A stretch of DNA of 64,000 nt, taken from positions 538,397-602,396 of the forward strand of contig NZ_JADEYR010000001.1 in NCBI RefSeq assembly GCF_015209585.1, given 5' to 3'. Positions 1-15,240 of this stretch are shown here, piece by piece. Every line of letters starts with the position of its first letter. Positions within the stretch are counted from its first letter, which is position 1. A model generated the notes under the pieces. The model worked only from the letters and a program-made list of their open reading frames with translations. It did not search any database and was not told the DNA's origin. The DNA is from Brachybacterium epidermidis. Its GTDB lineage: Bacteria > Actinomycetota > Actinomycetes > Actinomycetales > Dermabacteraceae. The position numbers and the translations under genes were made by a program.

Positions 1-2
1 AC

Positions 3-527
3 GCCCAGTGCAAGATCATCAACAACCTCGCCATCGCGATCGAGCGCCAGGCCGAGCAGATCGAGGACCCCGCCCAGCGCGCCGACCGGCTGTACGAGGC
101 CGAGGAGCTGATGGCCGTGTGCGGCGGCGGAGGCGGCGGTGGCGAAGGCGAGGGGCAGGGCGGCGGTGGCGAGGGCGAGGGCCAGGGAGGCTCCGGCAAC
201 GAGGACTCCGAGACCACCGAGGAGAACGGCGAGCGCATCCGCGAGAAGCGCCGCGAGGCCGATGAGGAGGCCGGCAACGACCCCGACGACCGCGGCACCG
301 AGCAGGGCGGGCAAGGCGACCAGCCCGGCGGGGACTCCCCGCCCCCGGTTGGCGACCCCAAGCGCGAGGACCCCGAGGGGGACGGCCCCGAGGAGGAGGC
401 CCCCACCGACGGCGGCAGCGAGGAGCAGAAGAAGCAGGACGAGCTGGAGGAGCGCAACCGCGACGCCCAGGGCGGCGAGGGCGAGGACGACACCGGTGGC
501 GACCAGGAGGAGACCAAGCCGTGGTGA
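3..527 (+). CDS. C-terminal part of an acidic, low-complexity protein (5' end outside window)
   Basis: The reading frame is open from the first base of the window and ends in TGA, so only the C-terminal 174 residues are seen. About 38 residues look like an ordered helical segment (QCKIINNLAIAIERQAEQ...LYEAEELM), which resembles the last repeat of a TPR-like protein. After it comes a glycine run and then about 110 residues rich in Gly, Glu and Asp, ending KPW, which is almost certainly disordered. In some actinobacteria proteins of this shape belong to MoxR/von Willebrand A-domain clusters, but nothing in the window confirms that. The stop codon overlaps the start of the cysteine desulfurase gene, so the two are probably co-translated. 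Function not assigned. Confidence 0.6.
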   Translation, partial: AQCKIINNLAIAIERQAEQIEDPAQRADRLYEAEELMAVCGGGGGGGEGEGQGGGGEGEGQGGSGNEDSETTEENGERIREKRREADEEAGNDPDDRGTEQGGQGDQPGGDSPPPVGDPKREDPEGDGPEEEAPTDGGSEEQKKQDELEERNRDAQGGEGEDDTGGDQEETKPW

Positions 528-1726
528 GACCGGGCGAGGCCCAGCAGGGTGATCGCGCGAGGCTCGACGACCGCGCCTACCTCGACCATGCGGCGACCAC
601 GGTACTGCGTCCCGCGGCGCGGGAGGCCTACCTCGAAGCCTCGCTGGTGCGAGGGAACCCTTCCTCGGTGCACACCTCGGGGCGCCGCGCGCGTGCGGTG
701 CTCGATGAGTCCCTGGAGCGCATCGCCGGACTGCTGGGCGTGCCCCGCAGCTGGCTGATCCTCACCTCCGGCGGCACGGAGGCCGACAACCTCGCCATCC
801 GCGCGGTGGCGCTGGGCGCACGGGCAGCCGAGGGAAAGCGCCGGGCCGTGGCTGTCGCCGCGACCGACCACCCGGCGGTGCTGGCGACCGCGCGCTCCCT
901 GGAGGACACCGACCTGAGGCTGCTGCCGGTGGACGGGAACGGGCGCCTGGTGCCCGAGGCAGTGGCCGAGGCCCTCGCCGACGGCACGGTGAGCGTGGCC
1001 AGCGCGGCCCTGGCGAACAACGAGACCGGTGCCGTGCAGGACATCGCGGCCCTCGCCGCGCTCGCCCATGAGCGCGGCACGCTGGTGCACACCGATGCCG
1101 TCCAGGGCATCGGGCACGTGCCCTTGCCTTCGTGGGAGGACGTCGACCTGATGTCACTGTCGGGGCACAAGATCGGTGCACCGGTGGGAGTGGGCGCCCT
1201 GGTCGCGAAGCCCGAGGTGCCGATGGCGGTGACCAGCACCGGGGGCGGCCAGCAGCGCGGTGTGCGCTCGGGCACCCTGGACGCCGCCCATGCCGCCTCC
1301 TTCGCGGCGGCCCTGGGGGAGCTGATGGGGCAGCGCGAGCAGGAGAACGCGCACTGCCGCGCGCTCGCCTCACGGCTGCGGGAGGGGATCCGTGCCGTGG
1401 ACCCCACCGCCCGCCTCACGCTGGAGGAGTCCGCGCCCCAGGCCGGGCACATCGTCCACGTGGTGTTCCCGGGCGCCGACCCCGACTCCCTGCTGTTCCT
1501 GTTGGACGAGCGCGGCGTGGACTGCTCGGCCGGATCCGCCTGCTCGGCGGGGGTCACCCAGGCCAGCCCGGTGCTGGCGGCGATGGGCATCAGCGATGCG
1601 GATGCCCGGGGTGCACTGCGCCTGTCCCTGGGCTGGAACAGCACCGAGCGCGAGGTCGACATGCTGCTGCGGGCTCTGCCCGAAGCACTGACGAGGGCAC
1701 GGGCCGTGGGCTCCCTGTTCGGCTGA
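521..1726 (+). CDS. Cysteine desulfurase (NifS/IscS-like, class V aminotransferase fold)
   Basis: PLP enzyme that takes sulfur from cysteine as an enzyme-bound persulfide. From the GTG at 521 it has 401 residues, a usual length. Visible motifs: YLDHAATT near the N-terminus, GNPSSVHTSGR, TSGGTEADN, the PLP-lysine motif SLSGHKIG (K217), and SAGSACSAG with the catalytic cysteine C341. The short active-site loop around the Cys suggests the NifS/IscS group and not SufS. The start is uncertain: GTG 521 lies 8 bases after AGGAGGAG, and GTG 524 gives a GTGA overlap with the previous stop. mnmA lies downstream, so the likely job is to supply sulfur for tRNA 2-thiouridine, but a role in Fe-S assembly cannot be excluded. 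Confidence 0.93.
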   Translation: MVRPGEAQQGDRARLDDRAYLDHAATTVLRPAAREAYLEASLVRGNPSSVHTSGRRARAVLDESLERIAGLLGVPRSWLILTSGGTEADNLAIRAVALGARAAEGKRRAVAVAATDHPAVLATARSLEDTDLRLLPVDGNGRLVPEAVAEALADGTVSVASAALANNETGAVQDIAALAALAHERGTLVHTDAVQGIGHVPLPSWEDVDLMSLSGHKIGAPVGVGALVAKPEVPMAVTSTGGGQQRGVRSGTLDAAHAASFAAALGELMGQREQENAHCRALASRLREGIRAVDPTARLTLEESAPQAGHIVHVVFPGADPDSLLFLLDERGVDCSAGSACSAGVTQASPVLAAMGISDADARGALRLSLGWNSTEREVDMLLRALPEALTRARAVGSLFG

Positions 1727-1779
1727 GGGAGAGGACGCATCTCACGTCCTGTGTGCCGCCCGCCGGCCGCGGGGGTCCG

Positions 1780-1785
1780 TAGACT
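1780..1785 (+). promoter_or_regulatory. -10 hexamer TAGACT of the mnmA promoter
   Basis: TAGACT matches the -10 motif seen ahead of several other genes in this window. Here, unlike those, it lies about 83 bases before the start codon, so mnmA would have a normal leader of roughly 75 bases with the Shine-Dalgarno-like GAGGGGA at its end. No convincing -35 is visible. Confidence 0.5.
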
Positions 1786-1868
1786 CGAGCACCGACATCG
1801 GGTTCGATCCGGGCGGGCGCAGCCCCCGGGGGCCCGGACGGCACGCATGATCAGAGGGGACCAGTGGC

Positions 1869-2957
1869 GTGAAGGTACTGGCGGCGATGAGCGGCGGGGT
1901 GGACTCCGCTGTGGCTGCCGCTCGCGCCGTCGAGGCCGGGCACGAGGTCGTGGGCGTGCACATGGCGCTGTCCAAGAACCGCGACCAGCGCCGCACCGGG
2001 TCACGGGGCTGCTGCACCGTGGAGGACGCCTCCGACGCCCGTCGCGCCGCCGACCGCATCGGCATCCCGTACTACGTGTGGGATCTCTCCGACGACTTCC
2101 ACGACCTGGTGGTCGAGGACTTCCTGTCCGAGTACGCCGCCGGGCGCACTCCCAACCCGTGCGTGCGCTGCAATGAGCGCATCAAGTTCGCGTCCCTGCT
2201 GGAACGGGCCACCTTGCTGGGGTTCGATGCGGTGTGCACCGGCCACTACGCGACCATCGGCCGCAACGGCCCGGATGGTGCGCGGTCCCTGCACCGCTCG
2301 CGCAACAGTGCCAAGGACCAGAGCTACGTGCTCGCGGTGATGGGGCCCGAGGCCCTGGAGCGCTCCCTGTTCCCCCTGGGCGAGTTCGAGGACAAGCAGG
2401 CCGTGCGTGAGGAGGCCCGCACCCGCGGCCTCGGGGTCTCCACCAAGCCCGACAGCTACGACATCTGCTTCATCGCCGATGGCGACACCCGCGGATTCCT
2501 CGAGCGCAGCCTGGGGGAGGTGCCCGGTGAGGTGGTGGACACCGAGGGTGCCGTGCTGGGGGAGCACAGCGGCACCCACGGCTACACCATCGGCCAGCGC
2601 AAGGGGCTGGGGATCCAGCACCCCGCGGCCGATGGTCGACCCCGCTACGTGGTGGACATCGACCCCGGCCGCCGCCAGGTGGTCGTCGGTGCCGCCGAGC
2701 TGCTCAGCACCCGTGAGCTGATCGCCGCCGACGTGATCGGCTTCGAGCCGCTCGAGGCCGGCAGGCCCGTCCACGCCCAGATCAGGGCCCACGGCGAGGC
2801 CGTGCCCGGGACGATCGAGCATGCCCCCGACGGCGCCGACCGTCAGCTGCGGGTGCGCCTGGACTCACCTGTGCGGGGCGTGGCCCCCGGGCAGACCCTT
2901 GTGCTGTACGACGGTGACCGTGTGCTGGCCGCCGCAACCCTGGAGCGCCGCGCATGA
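1869..2957 (+). CDS. mnmA: tRNA-specific 2-thiouridylase MnmA
   Basis: ATP-dependent enzyme that puts the 2-thio group on U34 of tRNAs for Glu, Gln and Lys. The 362-residue product has the PP-loop SGGVDS (residues 8-13), the catalytic cysteine C101 in NPCVRCNERIKF, the second catalytic cysteine C200 in DSYDICFI, and the GYTIGQRKGLG motif of the central domain; the C-terminal beta-barrel region is complete. C98, three residues before C101, is an extra cysteine. The GTG start is preceded by GAGGGGA. The sulfur donor is likely the cysteine desulfurase just upstream. The last codon and stop overlap the next gene as ATGA, indicating translational coupling. Confidence 0.96.
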   Translation: MKVLAAMSGGVDSAVAAARAVEAGHEVVGVHMALSKNRDQRRTGSRGCCTVEDASDARRAADRIGIPYYVWDLSDDFHDLVVEDFLSEYAAGRTPNPCVRCNERIKFASLLERATLLGFDAVCTGHYATIGRNGPDGARSLHRSRNSAKDQSYVLAVMGPEALERSLFPLGEFEDKQAVREEARTRGLGVSTKPDSYDICFIADGDTRGFLERSLGEVPGEVVDTEGAVLGEHSGTHGYTIGQRKGLGIQHPAADGRPRYVVDIDPGRRQVVVGAAELLSTRELIAADVIGFEPLEAGRPVHAQIRAHGEAVPGTIEHAPDGADRQLRVRLDSPVRGVAPGQTLVLYDGDRVLAAATLERRA

Positions 2958-4078
2958 ACCCCCTGGTCACCGTCACCGGCGACGGCACCTTCCGGGCCCC
3001 CCTCGATACGGCCCAGGGGACCGTCGGCGAGCTGGAGGACCCCGTGCTGGCCGCTCTGCTGCGGCTGCGGTCCCTGCTCGGGGACGACCCCGAGGACCAG
3101 ATCGCCACCAGGCTCTACCTGCCCTCGGCCCTCGGCGTCGACGACATCGACCACCTGCTGCCCGCCTCCTTGGCCCTGCTGACCGGCACCAGCGGCGACC
3201 TCACCAGCTACGGCTGGCGCCTGGGGCCGGGCATCGGTCGCGCCTGGCAGCGCGCGCAGGACCTGCGCGACCGCACCCTCGATGCCGCCCGGATCGCACT
3301 GCTGGGCTACCAGGGACCGCTCACCGTCACCACGATGGGGCCGGCCACACTGGCGGCCGCCACCTATCTTCCCTCGGGCGAGCGCACCCTGGCCGACCGA
3401 GGCGCGGTGAGGGACCTGCCGATGCTGCTGGCCGAGGGGATCGGCGAGCATGTGGCCGCGCTCCGCGAGCGCGTCCCCGGGGCGCGTCCCCACCTGCTGC
3501 TGCGGGAGGACGCCGTGGACGCCGTGGTCGCGGGCCGTATCCCCACCCCTTCGGGCAGGCGACGCTACCCGGCCGTGCACGGGCCGCAGGTGGGCACCCT
3601 GTGGCGGTGCCTGATCGCGGGCCTCGCCTCCGCCTGCGAGCTGGACCTCGAGGCGATCACCCTGGGCCTCGGCACGCATGTCACCGTGCTGCGCACGGCC
3701 CGCGAGATCGGGGTGCGGCGTCTCGCTGTCTCACCGGCCCGCCTGCCCGCGCTCGAATCGGCCGACGGGCGCGAGCTGTGGGAGGAGCTGGCCGCGGCCC
3801 ATGACGCGGGCTGCCGGCTCGAGCTGGCCGTCGACCCCCGTACCGGCGGCATGAGCGCCGTGCTGGACCGTGTGCTGGAGACCTGGCAGAAGCTGGGGTA
3901 CGGCCCGCGGGATGCGGCCGGGTTCACCCTGATCGCGCACACCGGGGCCTCACACGCCGTGCGCGGTTCGCGACCGGACCCGTCCGAGCAGCCCGATCGC
4001 TCGTCCCTGCTGGACGAGTCGACGATCGAGGCGCTCCTGCGGGCGGCCCCCGCGTGGGCCGAGCGCGTGGAGAGCTGA
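2954..4078 (+). CDS. MetE-like protein (cobalamin-independent methionine synthase C-terminal family)
   Basis: A 374-residue protein resembling the C-terminal, UROD/MetE-type TIM-barrel half of cobalamin-independent methionine synthase; full MetE is about twice as long. It starts in a 4-base ATGA overlap with mnmA and is followed by a short tail-to-tail gap to the exporter gene. The order mnmA, MetE-like gene, ligA recurs in actinobacteria, and such proteins are usually annotated as methionine synthase. I cannot see a clear zinc-binding His/Cys set, so methionine synthesis is unproven; another methyltransfer or sulfur role linked to the thiolation genes is possible. The family call comes from recalled context plus sequence resemblance. 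Confidence 0.7.
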   Translation: MNPLVTVTGDGTFRAPLDTAQGTVGELEDPVLAALLRLRSLLGDDPEDQIATRLYLPSALGVDDIDHLLPASLALLTGTSGDLTSYGWRLGPGIGRAWQRAQDLRDRTLDAARIALLGYQGPLTVTTMGPATLAAATYLPSGERTLADRGAVRDLPMLLAEGIGEHVAALRERVPGARPHLLLREDAVDAVVAGRIPTPSGRRRYPAVHGPQVGTLWRCLIAGLASACELDLEAITLGLGTHVTVLRTAREIGVRRLAVSPARLPALESADGRELWEELAAAHDAGCRLELAVDPRTGGMSAVLDRVLETWQKLGYGPRDAAGFTLIAHTGASHAVRGSRPDPSEQPDRSSLLDESTIEALLRAAPAWAERVES

Positions 4079-4091
4079 TAGCCCGACGCCG

Positions 4092-5219
4092 TCAGGCCGC
4101 GAGCAGCGCGCCTGCCAGCCCGGTGCCCGTGACCACCACCAGCACCAGTGCTGCCAGGACGACGGGCCGGCCGCCCACTCCGCGCAGCAGGGAGATCCGC
4201 ACCCCCGTTCCGAGCGCGAACATCGCCGCGGCCAGCAGCAGCGCCTGGGCCGGCTGCGCGAGGCCCAGCACCGGCTCGGGCAGGATCCCCGTGGAGCGCA
4301 CCGCCACTGCCACCAGGAACCCCAGGATGAAGCCCGGGATCAGTGGCACGCCAGCAGCGCCGCCGCCGTCATCGCCCTCCACGGACTCGGCCGCGGCGCG
4401 GCGCAGGCTCAGCGTGACCACCGCCGCCACCGGGGCCAGCATCAGCACCCTGCCCAGCTTCACCACCACCGCGGCGCTCAGCGCCGGATCCCCGATCAGG
4501 CTGCCGGCGGCGACCACCTGGGCCACCTCCAGCACGGACAGCCCCGTCCAGATCCCCGCGGTCTCCTGCGGCAGTTCCAGCAGGTGGGCGAGCACGGGCA
4601 TCAGGGGGATCATCAGGGTTCCGAACACCACCACCAGCGCCACCGCCGTGGCCGTGCGTGTCTCGTGCTGGGCCGCACGTTCCGGGTCGCGATCCCGGTG
4701 GGCCCCGGCGAGCACACCGCTGATACCGGCCACGGCCGCGGCCCCGCAGATCGAGAAGCCGCAGCTGATCAGCGCGGTCAGGTCCGCGGGGAGGCGCAGC
4801 AGGCGACCGATCAGCAGCCCGCTGCCCACGCCGACCGCCACCACCGTCACGATCGCAGCGATCACCACCGGCCCCAGCGCCAGCACGTCGCCGAGTGCCA
4901 GCTGCAGTCCCAGCAGCACGATGCCTGCGCGCAGCACGGTACGGGCCGCGACGTCCAGGCCGGGCTGGAGCGCGGGGTGTACCAGAGGGGAGTTCGCCAG
5001 CGCCGCACCCAGCAGGATCGCGACCAGTGCGGGGGAGGCGGCCGGGACCATGCGGCTCAGCGCCACCGTGGCCGCGCCGACCTTCAGGCTCAGCAGGAGC
5101 CCGGGCAGCACGCCGCGCGCACGGTGCTGCACCGAACCTCCGGACCCGCTGTCCGTCATGAGGGTGGGGCCGGGGCGGTCTGCAGGGGTGGACGTGGTGG
5201 GCACAGCAGTTCGCGGCAT
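4092..5219 (-). CDS. YeiH-family putative sulfate exporter, membrane protein
   Basis: A 375-residue polytopic membrane protein with about ten hydrophobic segments. The family signature appears as LRAGIVLLGLQLALGD followed later by LISCGFSICGAAAVAGISG, and the C-terminal half ends in further membrane spans (MFALGTGVRISLL). YeiH/UPF0324 proteins are annotated as putative sulfate exporters on weak evidence. A longer start at 5273 is open, but it would lie only 17 bases from the divergent LysR start. The ATG at 5219 has GGAGG nine bases upstream and gives a normal length, so I chose it. Divergence from an adjacent LysR gene is the usual arrangement (compare yeiE-yeiH) and suggests that this regulator controls it. 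Confidence 0.82.
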   Translation of the reverse strand: MPRTAVPTTSTPADRPGPTLMTDSGSGGSVQHRARGVLPGLLLSLKVGAATVALSRMVPAASPALVAILLGAALANSPLVHPALQPGLDVAARTVLRAGIVLLGLQLALGDVLALGPVVIAAIVTVVAVGVGSGLLIGRLLRLPADLTALISCGFSICGAAAVAGISGVLAGAHRDRDPERAAQHETRTATAVALVVVFGTLMIPLMPVLAHLLELPQETAGIWTGLSVLEVAQVVAAGSLIGDPALSAAVVVKLGRVLMLAPVAAVVTLSLRRAAAESVEGDDGGGAAGVPLIPGFILGFLVAVAVRSTGILPEPVLGLAQPAQALLLAAAMFALGTGVRISLLRGVGGRPVVLAALVLVVVTGTGLAGALLAA

Positions 5220-5275
5220 GGAGATCAGCCTCCGCCTGCCCGCGCTGCGGCGGAACCCCCGCGATCGGCCCACCC

Positions 5276-5290
5276 CATATCATCAGTGAT

Positions 5291-5293
<3 letters not shown>
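5276..5293. promoter_or_regulatory. Perfect inverted repeat overlapping the lysR start codon (candidate LysR operator)
   Basis: CATATCA-TCAG-TGATATG: two perfect 7-base arms separated by 4 bases, in the only gap between the exporter and the LysR gene. The right arm ends on the ATG of lysR. It is AT-rich in a very GC-rich region. The position suits autorepression of lysR and control of the exporter. No binding data are available. Confidence 0.5.
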
Positions 5294-8641
<3,348 letters not shown>

Positions 8642-8673
8642 GCGCGGAGGCCGACTGACCGACTCGGCTCGGG

Positions 8674-10887
<2,214 letters not shown>

Positions 10888-11031
10888 GCCCCCAGTGTGG
10901 CAAGGCGCTGTGACAGTACGAATCCGTCTTCAATGTTGTGGCCGACGCCGGGGGGGGGACCGGGCCCCTCTGCCCGCCGCTGATGCTGATGCCACCACCC
11001 GGCCCCGCGGATCGATGAACCGGTGGCAGGC

Positions 11032-11244
11032 TCAGGCCTTGCCCTTCTCCCGTTCCTCGCGGTCCAGGCGCTTCAGGCGCTCGGAGGTGGTCTCGGAGTC
11101 CCGCAGGGGATCCTCCTTGGTCGCCAGTGCGCGGCGCATCTTCGCTTCGTACTCCTGGGCCTCACGGATGCGCGGGTCGTCCGAGAGCTCCTCGTTGTCC
11201 TCGGGGTCGTGGGAGGAGTAGTCGATGTTCGGGTCGACGGACAT
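11032..11244 (-). CDS. Small highly charged hypothetical protein (70 aa)
   Basis: A 70-residue protein with an acidic N-terminal half (DPEDNEELSDDPRIREAQ) and a basic C-terminus (SERLKRLDREEREKGKA), probably a helical or disordered cytosolic protein. The ATG is preceded by AAAGAGGA at about 7 bases, and the codons show the strong G/C third-position bias of neighbouring genes, so I take it as real. It stands alone between recQ and gatC. I do not recognise the family. Confidence 0.6.
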   Translation of the reverse strand: MSVDPNIDYSSHDPEDNEELSDDPRIREAQEYEAKMRRALATKEDPLRDSETTSERLKRLDREEREKGKA

Positions 11245-11487
11245 GGCGCGGTCCTCTTTCCTTGCTCTGTCTCGCAGGACGATGAGGACGAGACTACCGG
11301 TGCTCGGGGCCGGGTCAGCGACCTCGGGCCCGATCCAGCGTGAGCGCTGCGACGTACAGGGCCATGCTGGTCCCGGACGACGACTGCATTCTCACGGCAT
11401 CCCCCTGATTCCGGGGCGGCTCCGTCAGCCGCCCCCTGCACGGGATGGTGGACGAACCGGGCATTCGGCTCCCATCGACCCGCGACC

Positions 11488-11493
11488 TAGACT
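11488..11493 (+). promoter_or_regulatory. -10 hexamer TAGACT of a leaderless gatC promoter
   Basis: TAGACT, then exactly 6 bases, then the ATG of gatC. Transcription starting 7 bases after the hexamer would begin at the A of the start codon. No Shine-Dalgarno is present. A weak -35-like TTCGGC lies 18 bases upstream. Confidence 0.6.
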
Positions 11494-11499
11494 GTCCTC

Positions 11500-11796
11500 A
11501 TGCCTTCTATCGGACGAGACGACGTCGCACGCCTCGCCGACCTCGCACGGATCCAGCTCACCGATGAGGAGATCGACCGCCTTCCCGGCGAGTTCGACGC
11601 CATCATGGACGCTGTCGCCTCCGTGTCCGAGGTCGCCACGGCCGACGTCCCCGCAACCTCCCATCCCATCGCCATGACGAACGTGTTCCGCGAGGACGTC
11701 GTCACCGAGACCCTCACCCAGGAGCAGGCGCTCGCCGGTGCTCCCGAGGCCGAGGACGGACGCTTCGCCGTCCCGCAGATCCTGGGCGAGGAGTGA
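11500..11796 (+). CDS. gatC: Asp/Glu-tRNA amidotransferase subunit C
   Basis: A 98-residue protein matching GatC in length and motifs ([36 protein letters not shown], then a C-terminal stretch wrapping GatA). GatC is the small chaperone-like subunit that stabilises the GatA-GatB complex turning Glu-tRNA(Gln) into Gln-tRNA(Gln). It is the first gene of a gatC-gatA-gatB operon; gatA follows after 7 bases. Its promoter suggests a leaderless mRNA. Confidence 0.95.
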   Translation: MPSIGRDDVARLADLARIQLTDEEIDRLPGEFDAIMDAVASVSEVATADVPATSHPIAMTNVFREDVVTETLTQEQALAGAPEAEDGRFAVPQILGEE

Positions 11797-11803
11797 GGAC
11801 CAC

Positions 11804-13312
11804 ATGAGCAACGACATCATCCGCCGCAGCGCCGCCGCCCAGGCCGCCGCTCTGCAGGCCGGGGAGGTCTCCGCCGAGGAGCTCACCCGTGCCCACCTCG
11901 ACCGCATCGAGGCCGTGGACGGCGAGCTGAACGCCTTCCTGCACCTGAACCAGGAGGACGCCCTGGCCACCGCGCGGGACGTCGACTCCCGTCGCACCGC
12001 CGGTGAGCAGCTGCACCCCCTGGCCGGCGTGCCGATCGCCGTCAAGGACGTCGTGGTCACCAAGGGGATGCCCACCACCGCAGGTTCGAAGATCCTCGAG
12101 GGCTGGGTGCCGCCGTACGACGCCACCCTGGTCGAGCGCCTGCGCGAGGCCGGCCTGCCCATCCTGGGCAAGACCAACATGGACGAGTTCGCCATGGGCT
12201 CCTCCACCGAGACCAGCGCCTACGGCCCCACCCGCAACCCCTGGGACCGCGAGCGCATCCCCGGCGGCTCCGGCGGTGGCAGCTCCGCCGCGGTCGCGGC
12301 CTACGAGGCGCCGCTGGCGATCGGCACCGACACCGGCGGCTCGATCCGCCAGCCCGGCGCCGTCACCGGCACTGTCGGTGTGAAGCCCACCTACGGCTCC
12401 GTCTCCCGCTACGGCCTGATCGCCATGGCCAGCTCCCTGGACCAGGCAGGGCCGGTCACCCGCACCGTCGAGGACTCCGCGCTGCTGCACGAGCTGATCG
12501 CCGGCCACGACGTGCGCGACTCGACGTCCCTGCCGGACCCGGTCGGCTCCTACGTCGAGGCCGCCCGCAGGCGGGACGTGAAGGGGCTGCGCATCGGCGT
12601 GATCGAGGAGCTCAAGGGCGAGGGCTTCGCTGCCGAGGTGCGGGCCCGATTCCAGGAGTCCCTGGAGCAGCTGGAGCAGGCCGGCGCCGAGATCGTGCGG
12701 GTCTCCTGCCCCAACTTCCGCTACGCGCTCGGCGCGTACTACCTGATCATGCCGTCTGAGGCATCCTCGAACCTCGCCAAGTTCGACGGCATGCGCTTCG
12801 GCCTGCGGGTCGTCCCCGAGGGCGGCGCCACCGCCGAGCAGGTCATGGCAGCCACCCGCGGTGCCGGCTTCGGCGCCGAGGTCAAGCGCCGCATCCTGCT
12901 GGGCACCTACGCGCTCTCGGCCGGCTACTACGACGCCTACTACGGCAGCGCCCAGAAGGTGCGCACCCTGGTGCAGCGCGACTTCTCCGCCGCCTTCGAG
13001 AAGGTCGACGTGCTGGCCTCGCCCACGGCACCCACGGTCGCCTTCCACCTGGGCGAGAAGCTCGACGACCCGATGGCCATGTACCTCAACGACATCGCCA
13101 CCATCCCCGCCAACCTCGCCGGCACCCCGGGCATCTCCGTGCCCAGCGGCCTGGCCGAGGACGGCCTGCCCGCGGGCATTCAGTTTCTGGCACCCGCGCG
13201 GGCCGACGAGCGCCTGTACCGCGTGGGCGGGGCCCTCGAGGCCCTGCTCGAGGACGCCTGGGGTGGCCCGCTGCTGGACAAGGCCCCCGAGCTCGCTGGA
13301 GGAGTGAACTGA
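11804..13312 (+). CDS. gatA: Glutamyl-tRNA(Gln) amidotransferase subunit A
   Basis: Amidase-signature subunit that frees ammonia from glutamine. From the ATG at 11804 (GAGGA upstream) it has 502 residues. The Ser-cisSer-Lys catalytic triad falls at K81 (VAVKD-like [10 protein letters not shown]), S156 (PGGSGGGSS) and S180 ([10 protein letters not shown]), with the spacing known in GatA enzymes. The earlier in-frame ATG at 11738 lies inside gatC and was not used. Its stop overlaps the gatB start by one base (TGATG), so the subunits are translationally coupled, as expected for a fixed-ratio complex. Confidence 0.97.
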   Translation: MSNDIIRRSAAAQAAALQAGEVSAEELTRAHLDRIEAVDGELNAFLHLNQEDALATARDVDSRRTAGEQLHPLAGVPIAVKDVVVTKGMPTTAGSKILEGWVPPYDATLVERLREAGLPILGKTNMDEFAMGSSTETSAYGPTRNPWDRERIPGGSGGGSSAAVAAYEAPLAIGTDTGGSIRQPGAVTGTVGVKPTYGSVSRYGLIAMASSLDQAGPVTRTVEDSALLHELIAGHDVRDSTSLPDPVGSYVEAARRRDVKGLRIGVIEELKGEGFAAEVRARFQESLEQLEQAGAEIVRVSCPNFRYALGAYYLIMPSEASSNLAKFDGMRFGLRVVPEGGATAEQVMAATRGAGFGAEVKRRILLGTYALSAGYYDAYYGSAQKVRTLVQRDFSAAFEKVDVLASPTAPTVAFHLGEKLDDPMAMYLNDIATIPANLAGTPGISVPSGLAEDGLPAGIQFLAPARADERLYRVGGALEALLEDAWGGPLLDKAPELAGGVN

Positions 13313-14817
13313 TGCGTACCGATCCCCTGGTGGACTACGACGAGGCGGTGGACCGCTACGACCCCGTGCTCGGCATCGAGGTGCACGTCGAGCTGGGCAC
13401 CGACACCAAGATGTTCGATGGCGCCCCCAACGTGTTCGCCGCCGATCCCAACACCGCGATCACCCCGGTCTCCCTGGGCCTGCCCGGCACACTGCCGGTG
13501 GTCAACGGGAAGGCCATCGAGTACGCGATCAAGATCGGTCTGGCCCTGAACTGCCAGATCGCCGAGCACTGCCGCTTCGCTCGCAAGCAGTACTTCTACC
13601 CGGACCTCACCAAGAACTTCCAGACCTCCCAGTACGACGAGCCGATCGCCTTCGACGGCTGGATCGACGTGGAGCTGGAGGACGGCGAGACGGTGCGGGT
13701 GGAGATCGAGCGCGCCCACATGGAAGAGGACGCCGGGAAGAACACCCACCTCGGCGGCGCCACCGGGCGCATCCAGGGCGCCACCCGCTCCCTGGTGGAC
13801 TACAACCGCGCGGGCGTGCCGCTGGTGGAGATCGTCACCCGTCCCATCGAGGGCGTGGGCGAGCGCGCCCCCGAGGTCGCCGCCGCGTACGTGCGCACCC
13901 TGCGGGACATCTTCCGCACCCTGCAGGTCTCCGAGGCCCGCATGGAGCGCGGCAACGTGCGCGCCGACGTCAACGTCTCGCTGCGGCCTTCTCCCGAGTC
14001 GCCGCTGGGCACCCGCACCGAGACCAAGAACGTCAACTCCTTCCGCTCGATCGAGCGCTCCGTGCGCTTCGAGATCTCCCGCCAGGCGGGGATCCTCGAC
14101 GCCGGCGGCACCGTGGTCCAGGAGACCCGCCACTTCCACGAGGACACCGGCGAGACCTCCTCCGGGCGGGTGAAGTCCGATGCGGAGGACTACCGCTACT
14201 TCCCCGAGCCGGACCTGGTCCCCGTGGCCCCCAGCCGCGCATGGGTCGAGGAGCTCCGCGCTGCCCTCCCTGAGCTGCCCGCTGCCCGCCGCCGCCGGCT
14301 GCTGGGGGAGTGGGGCTACTCCGATCTGGAGATGCGCGACGTCATCAACGCCGGTGCGCTGGACCTCATCGAGTCCACCGTGGCGGCCGGTGCCAGCCCC
14401 CAGGCCGCCCGCAAGTGGTGGATGGGCGAGCTGGCCCGCACCGCCAAGGAGCACGAGACCGAGCTCGAGCAGCTGGCCGTCACCCCGGCCCAGATCGCCG
14501 AGCTGCAGGGCCTGGTGGACGGCAGGAAGATCAACGACAAGATCGCCAAGCAGGTCCTCGGCAAGGTGCTCGAGGGCAAGGGCGATCCCGCCGCGATCGT
14601 CGAGCAGGAGGGCCTGGCCGTGGTCTCGGACGACTCGGTCCTCACCGGCGCGGTGGACCAGGCCATCGCCGAGAACCCCGACGTGGTCGAGAAGATCAAG
14701 GGCGGCAAGGTGCAGGCCATCGGCGCCCTGATCGGCCCCATCATGAAGGCCACCCGCGGCCAGGCCGATGCCGGCCGCGTGCGGGAGATCATCATGGAGC
14801 GCCTCGGCTTGAGCTGA
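13312..14817 (+). CDS. gatB: Asp/Glu-tRNA amidotransferase subunit B
   Basis: The tRNA-binding and kinase subunit of GatCAB: it phosphorylates the Glu or Asp on the misacylated tRNA and then amidates it. 501 residues, usual length. Motifs include [13 protein letters not shown] at the N-terminus, [29 protein letters not shown] and a C-terminal YqeY-like helical tail ([16 protein letters not shown]). GGAG lies 7 bases before the start. It ends the operon and is followed by a strong hairpin. With gltX and tRNA-Gln 37 kb away, it indicates the indirect route to Gln-tRNA. Confidence 0.97.
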   Translation: MRTDPLVDYDEAVDRYDPVLGIEVHVELGTDTKMFDGAPNVFAADPNTAITPVSLGLPGTLPVVNGKAIEYAIKIGLALNCQIAEHCRFARKQYFYPDLTKNFQTSQYDEPIAFDGWIDVELEDGETVRVEIERAHMEEDAGKNTHLGGATGRIQGATRSLVDYNRAGVPLVEIVTRPIEGVGERAPEVAAAYVRTLRDIFRTLQVSEARMERGNVRADVNVSLRPSPESPLGTRTETKNVNSFRSIERSVRFEISRQAGILDAGGTVVQETRHFHEDTGETSSGRVKSDAEDYRYFPEPDLVPVAPSRAWVEELRAALPELPAARRRRLLGEWGYSDLEMRDVINAGALDLIESTVAAGASPQAARKWWMGELARTAKEHETELEQLAVTPAQIAELQGLVDGRKINDKIAKQVLGKVLEGKGDPAAIVEQEGLAVVSDDSVLTGAVDQAIAENPDVVEKIKGGKVQAIGALIGPIMKATRGQADAGRVREIIMERLGLS

Positions 14818-14850
14818 TGTGACCAGGCGCGGGCCGGATCGGCCCTCGTG

Positions 14851-14882
14851 AACGGCCCGGTCCCCTCGGGGGCCGGGCCGTT
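14851..14882 (+). terminator. Hairpin after gatB
   Basis: AACGGCCCGG pairs perfectly with CCGGGCCGTT at 14873-14882, and the loop pairs further (CCCC with GGGG), giving a stem of about 15 base pairs 33 bases past the gatB stop. There is no U-tract, as is common for actinobacterial terminators. Confidence 0.7.
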
Positions 14883-15020
14883 CGTGTGCCCTCGGTCACC
14901 CCCATTGTGAACGACCTGTGAAGAAGGGGTCACGACCACATCACAGCAGGGACGGGGCGAAACGACCGGGAACAGTATCTGACCTGGTAGGACGGGAGCG
15001 CGAGGGTCCCCGCACAGCGG

Positions 15021-15240
15021 TTGCCCAGCGGACACAGGGCCTCCCTACAGTGAAGGAGCCCAGAACGCAGCAGCCGTCGATCAGTGGGTCGGCGGTCGCT
15101 GCGGCGCGTCCTCGGCCCCGTGCCGACGGCCCGGGCCGAGCCCGAGCCGGGCCCGGCCGCAGCGGGTCGGGGAGCGATCCCGAACCCGGCGTGCAGACGA
15201 GACCAAGCGGCGGAGAACCCGCCAGAGGAGCAGCCTGCCC
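15021..15240 (+). promoter_or_regulatory. Candidate promoter and long leader of the first symporter gene
   Basis: The 358 bases between the gatB hairpin and the symporter hold no gene I can support. TTGCCC at 15021 and TACAGT at 15046-15051 form a possible promoter (19-base spacer, longer than ideal), which would leave a leader of about 180 bases with several strong GC hairpins. I compared it with the glycine riboswitch, which precedes some symporters of this family, and did not see its conserved core. AGAGGAG lies 10 bases before the ATG. Confidence 0.35.

Noticed and set aside
15021..15240. Glycine riboswitch before the AGCS symporter
   Set aside because: The conserved core elements of the glycine aptamer were not found by eye; only generic GC hairpins are present.
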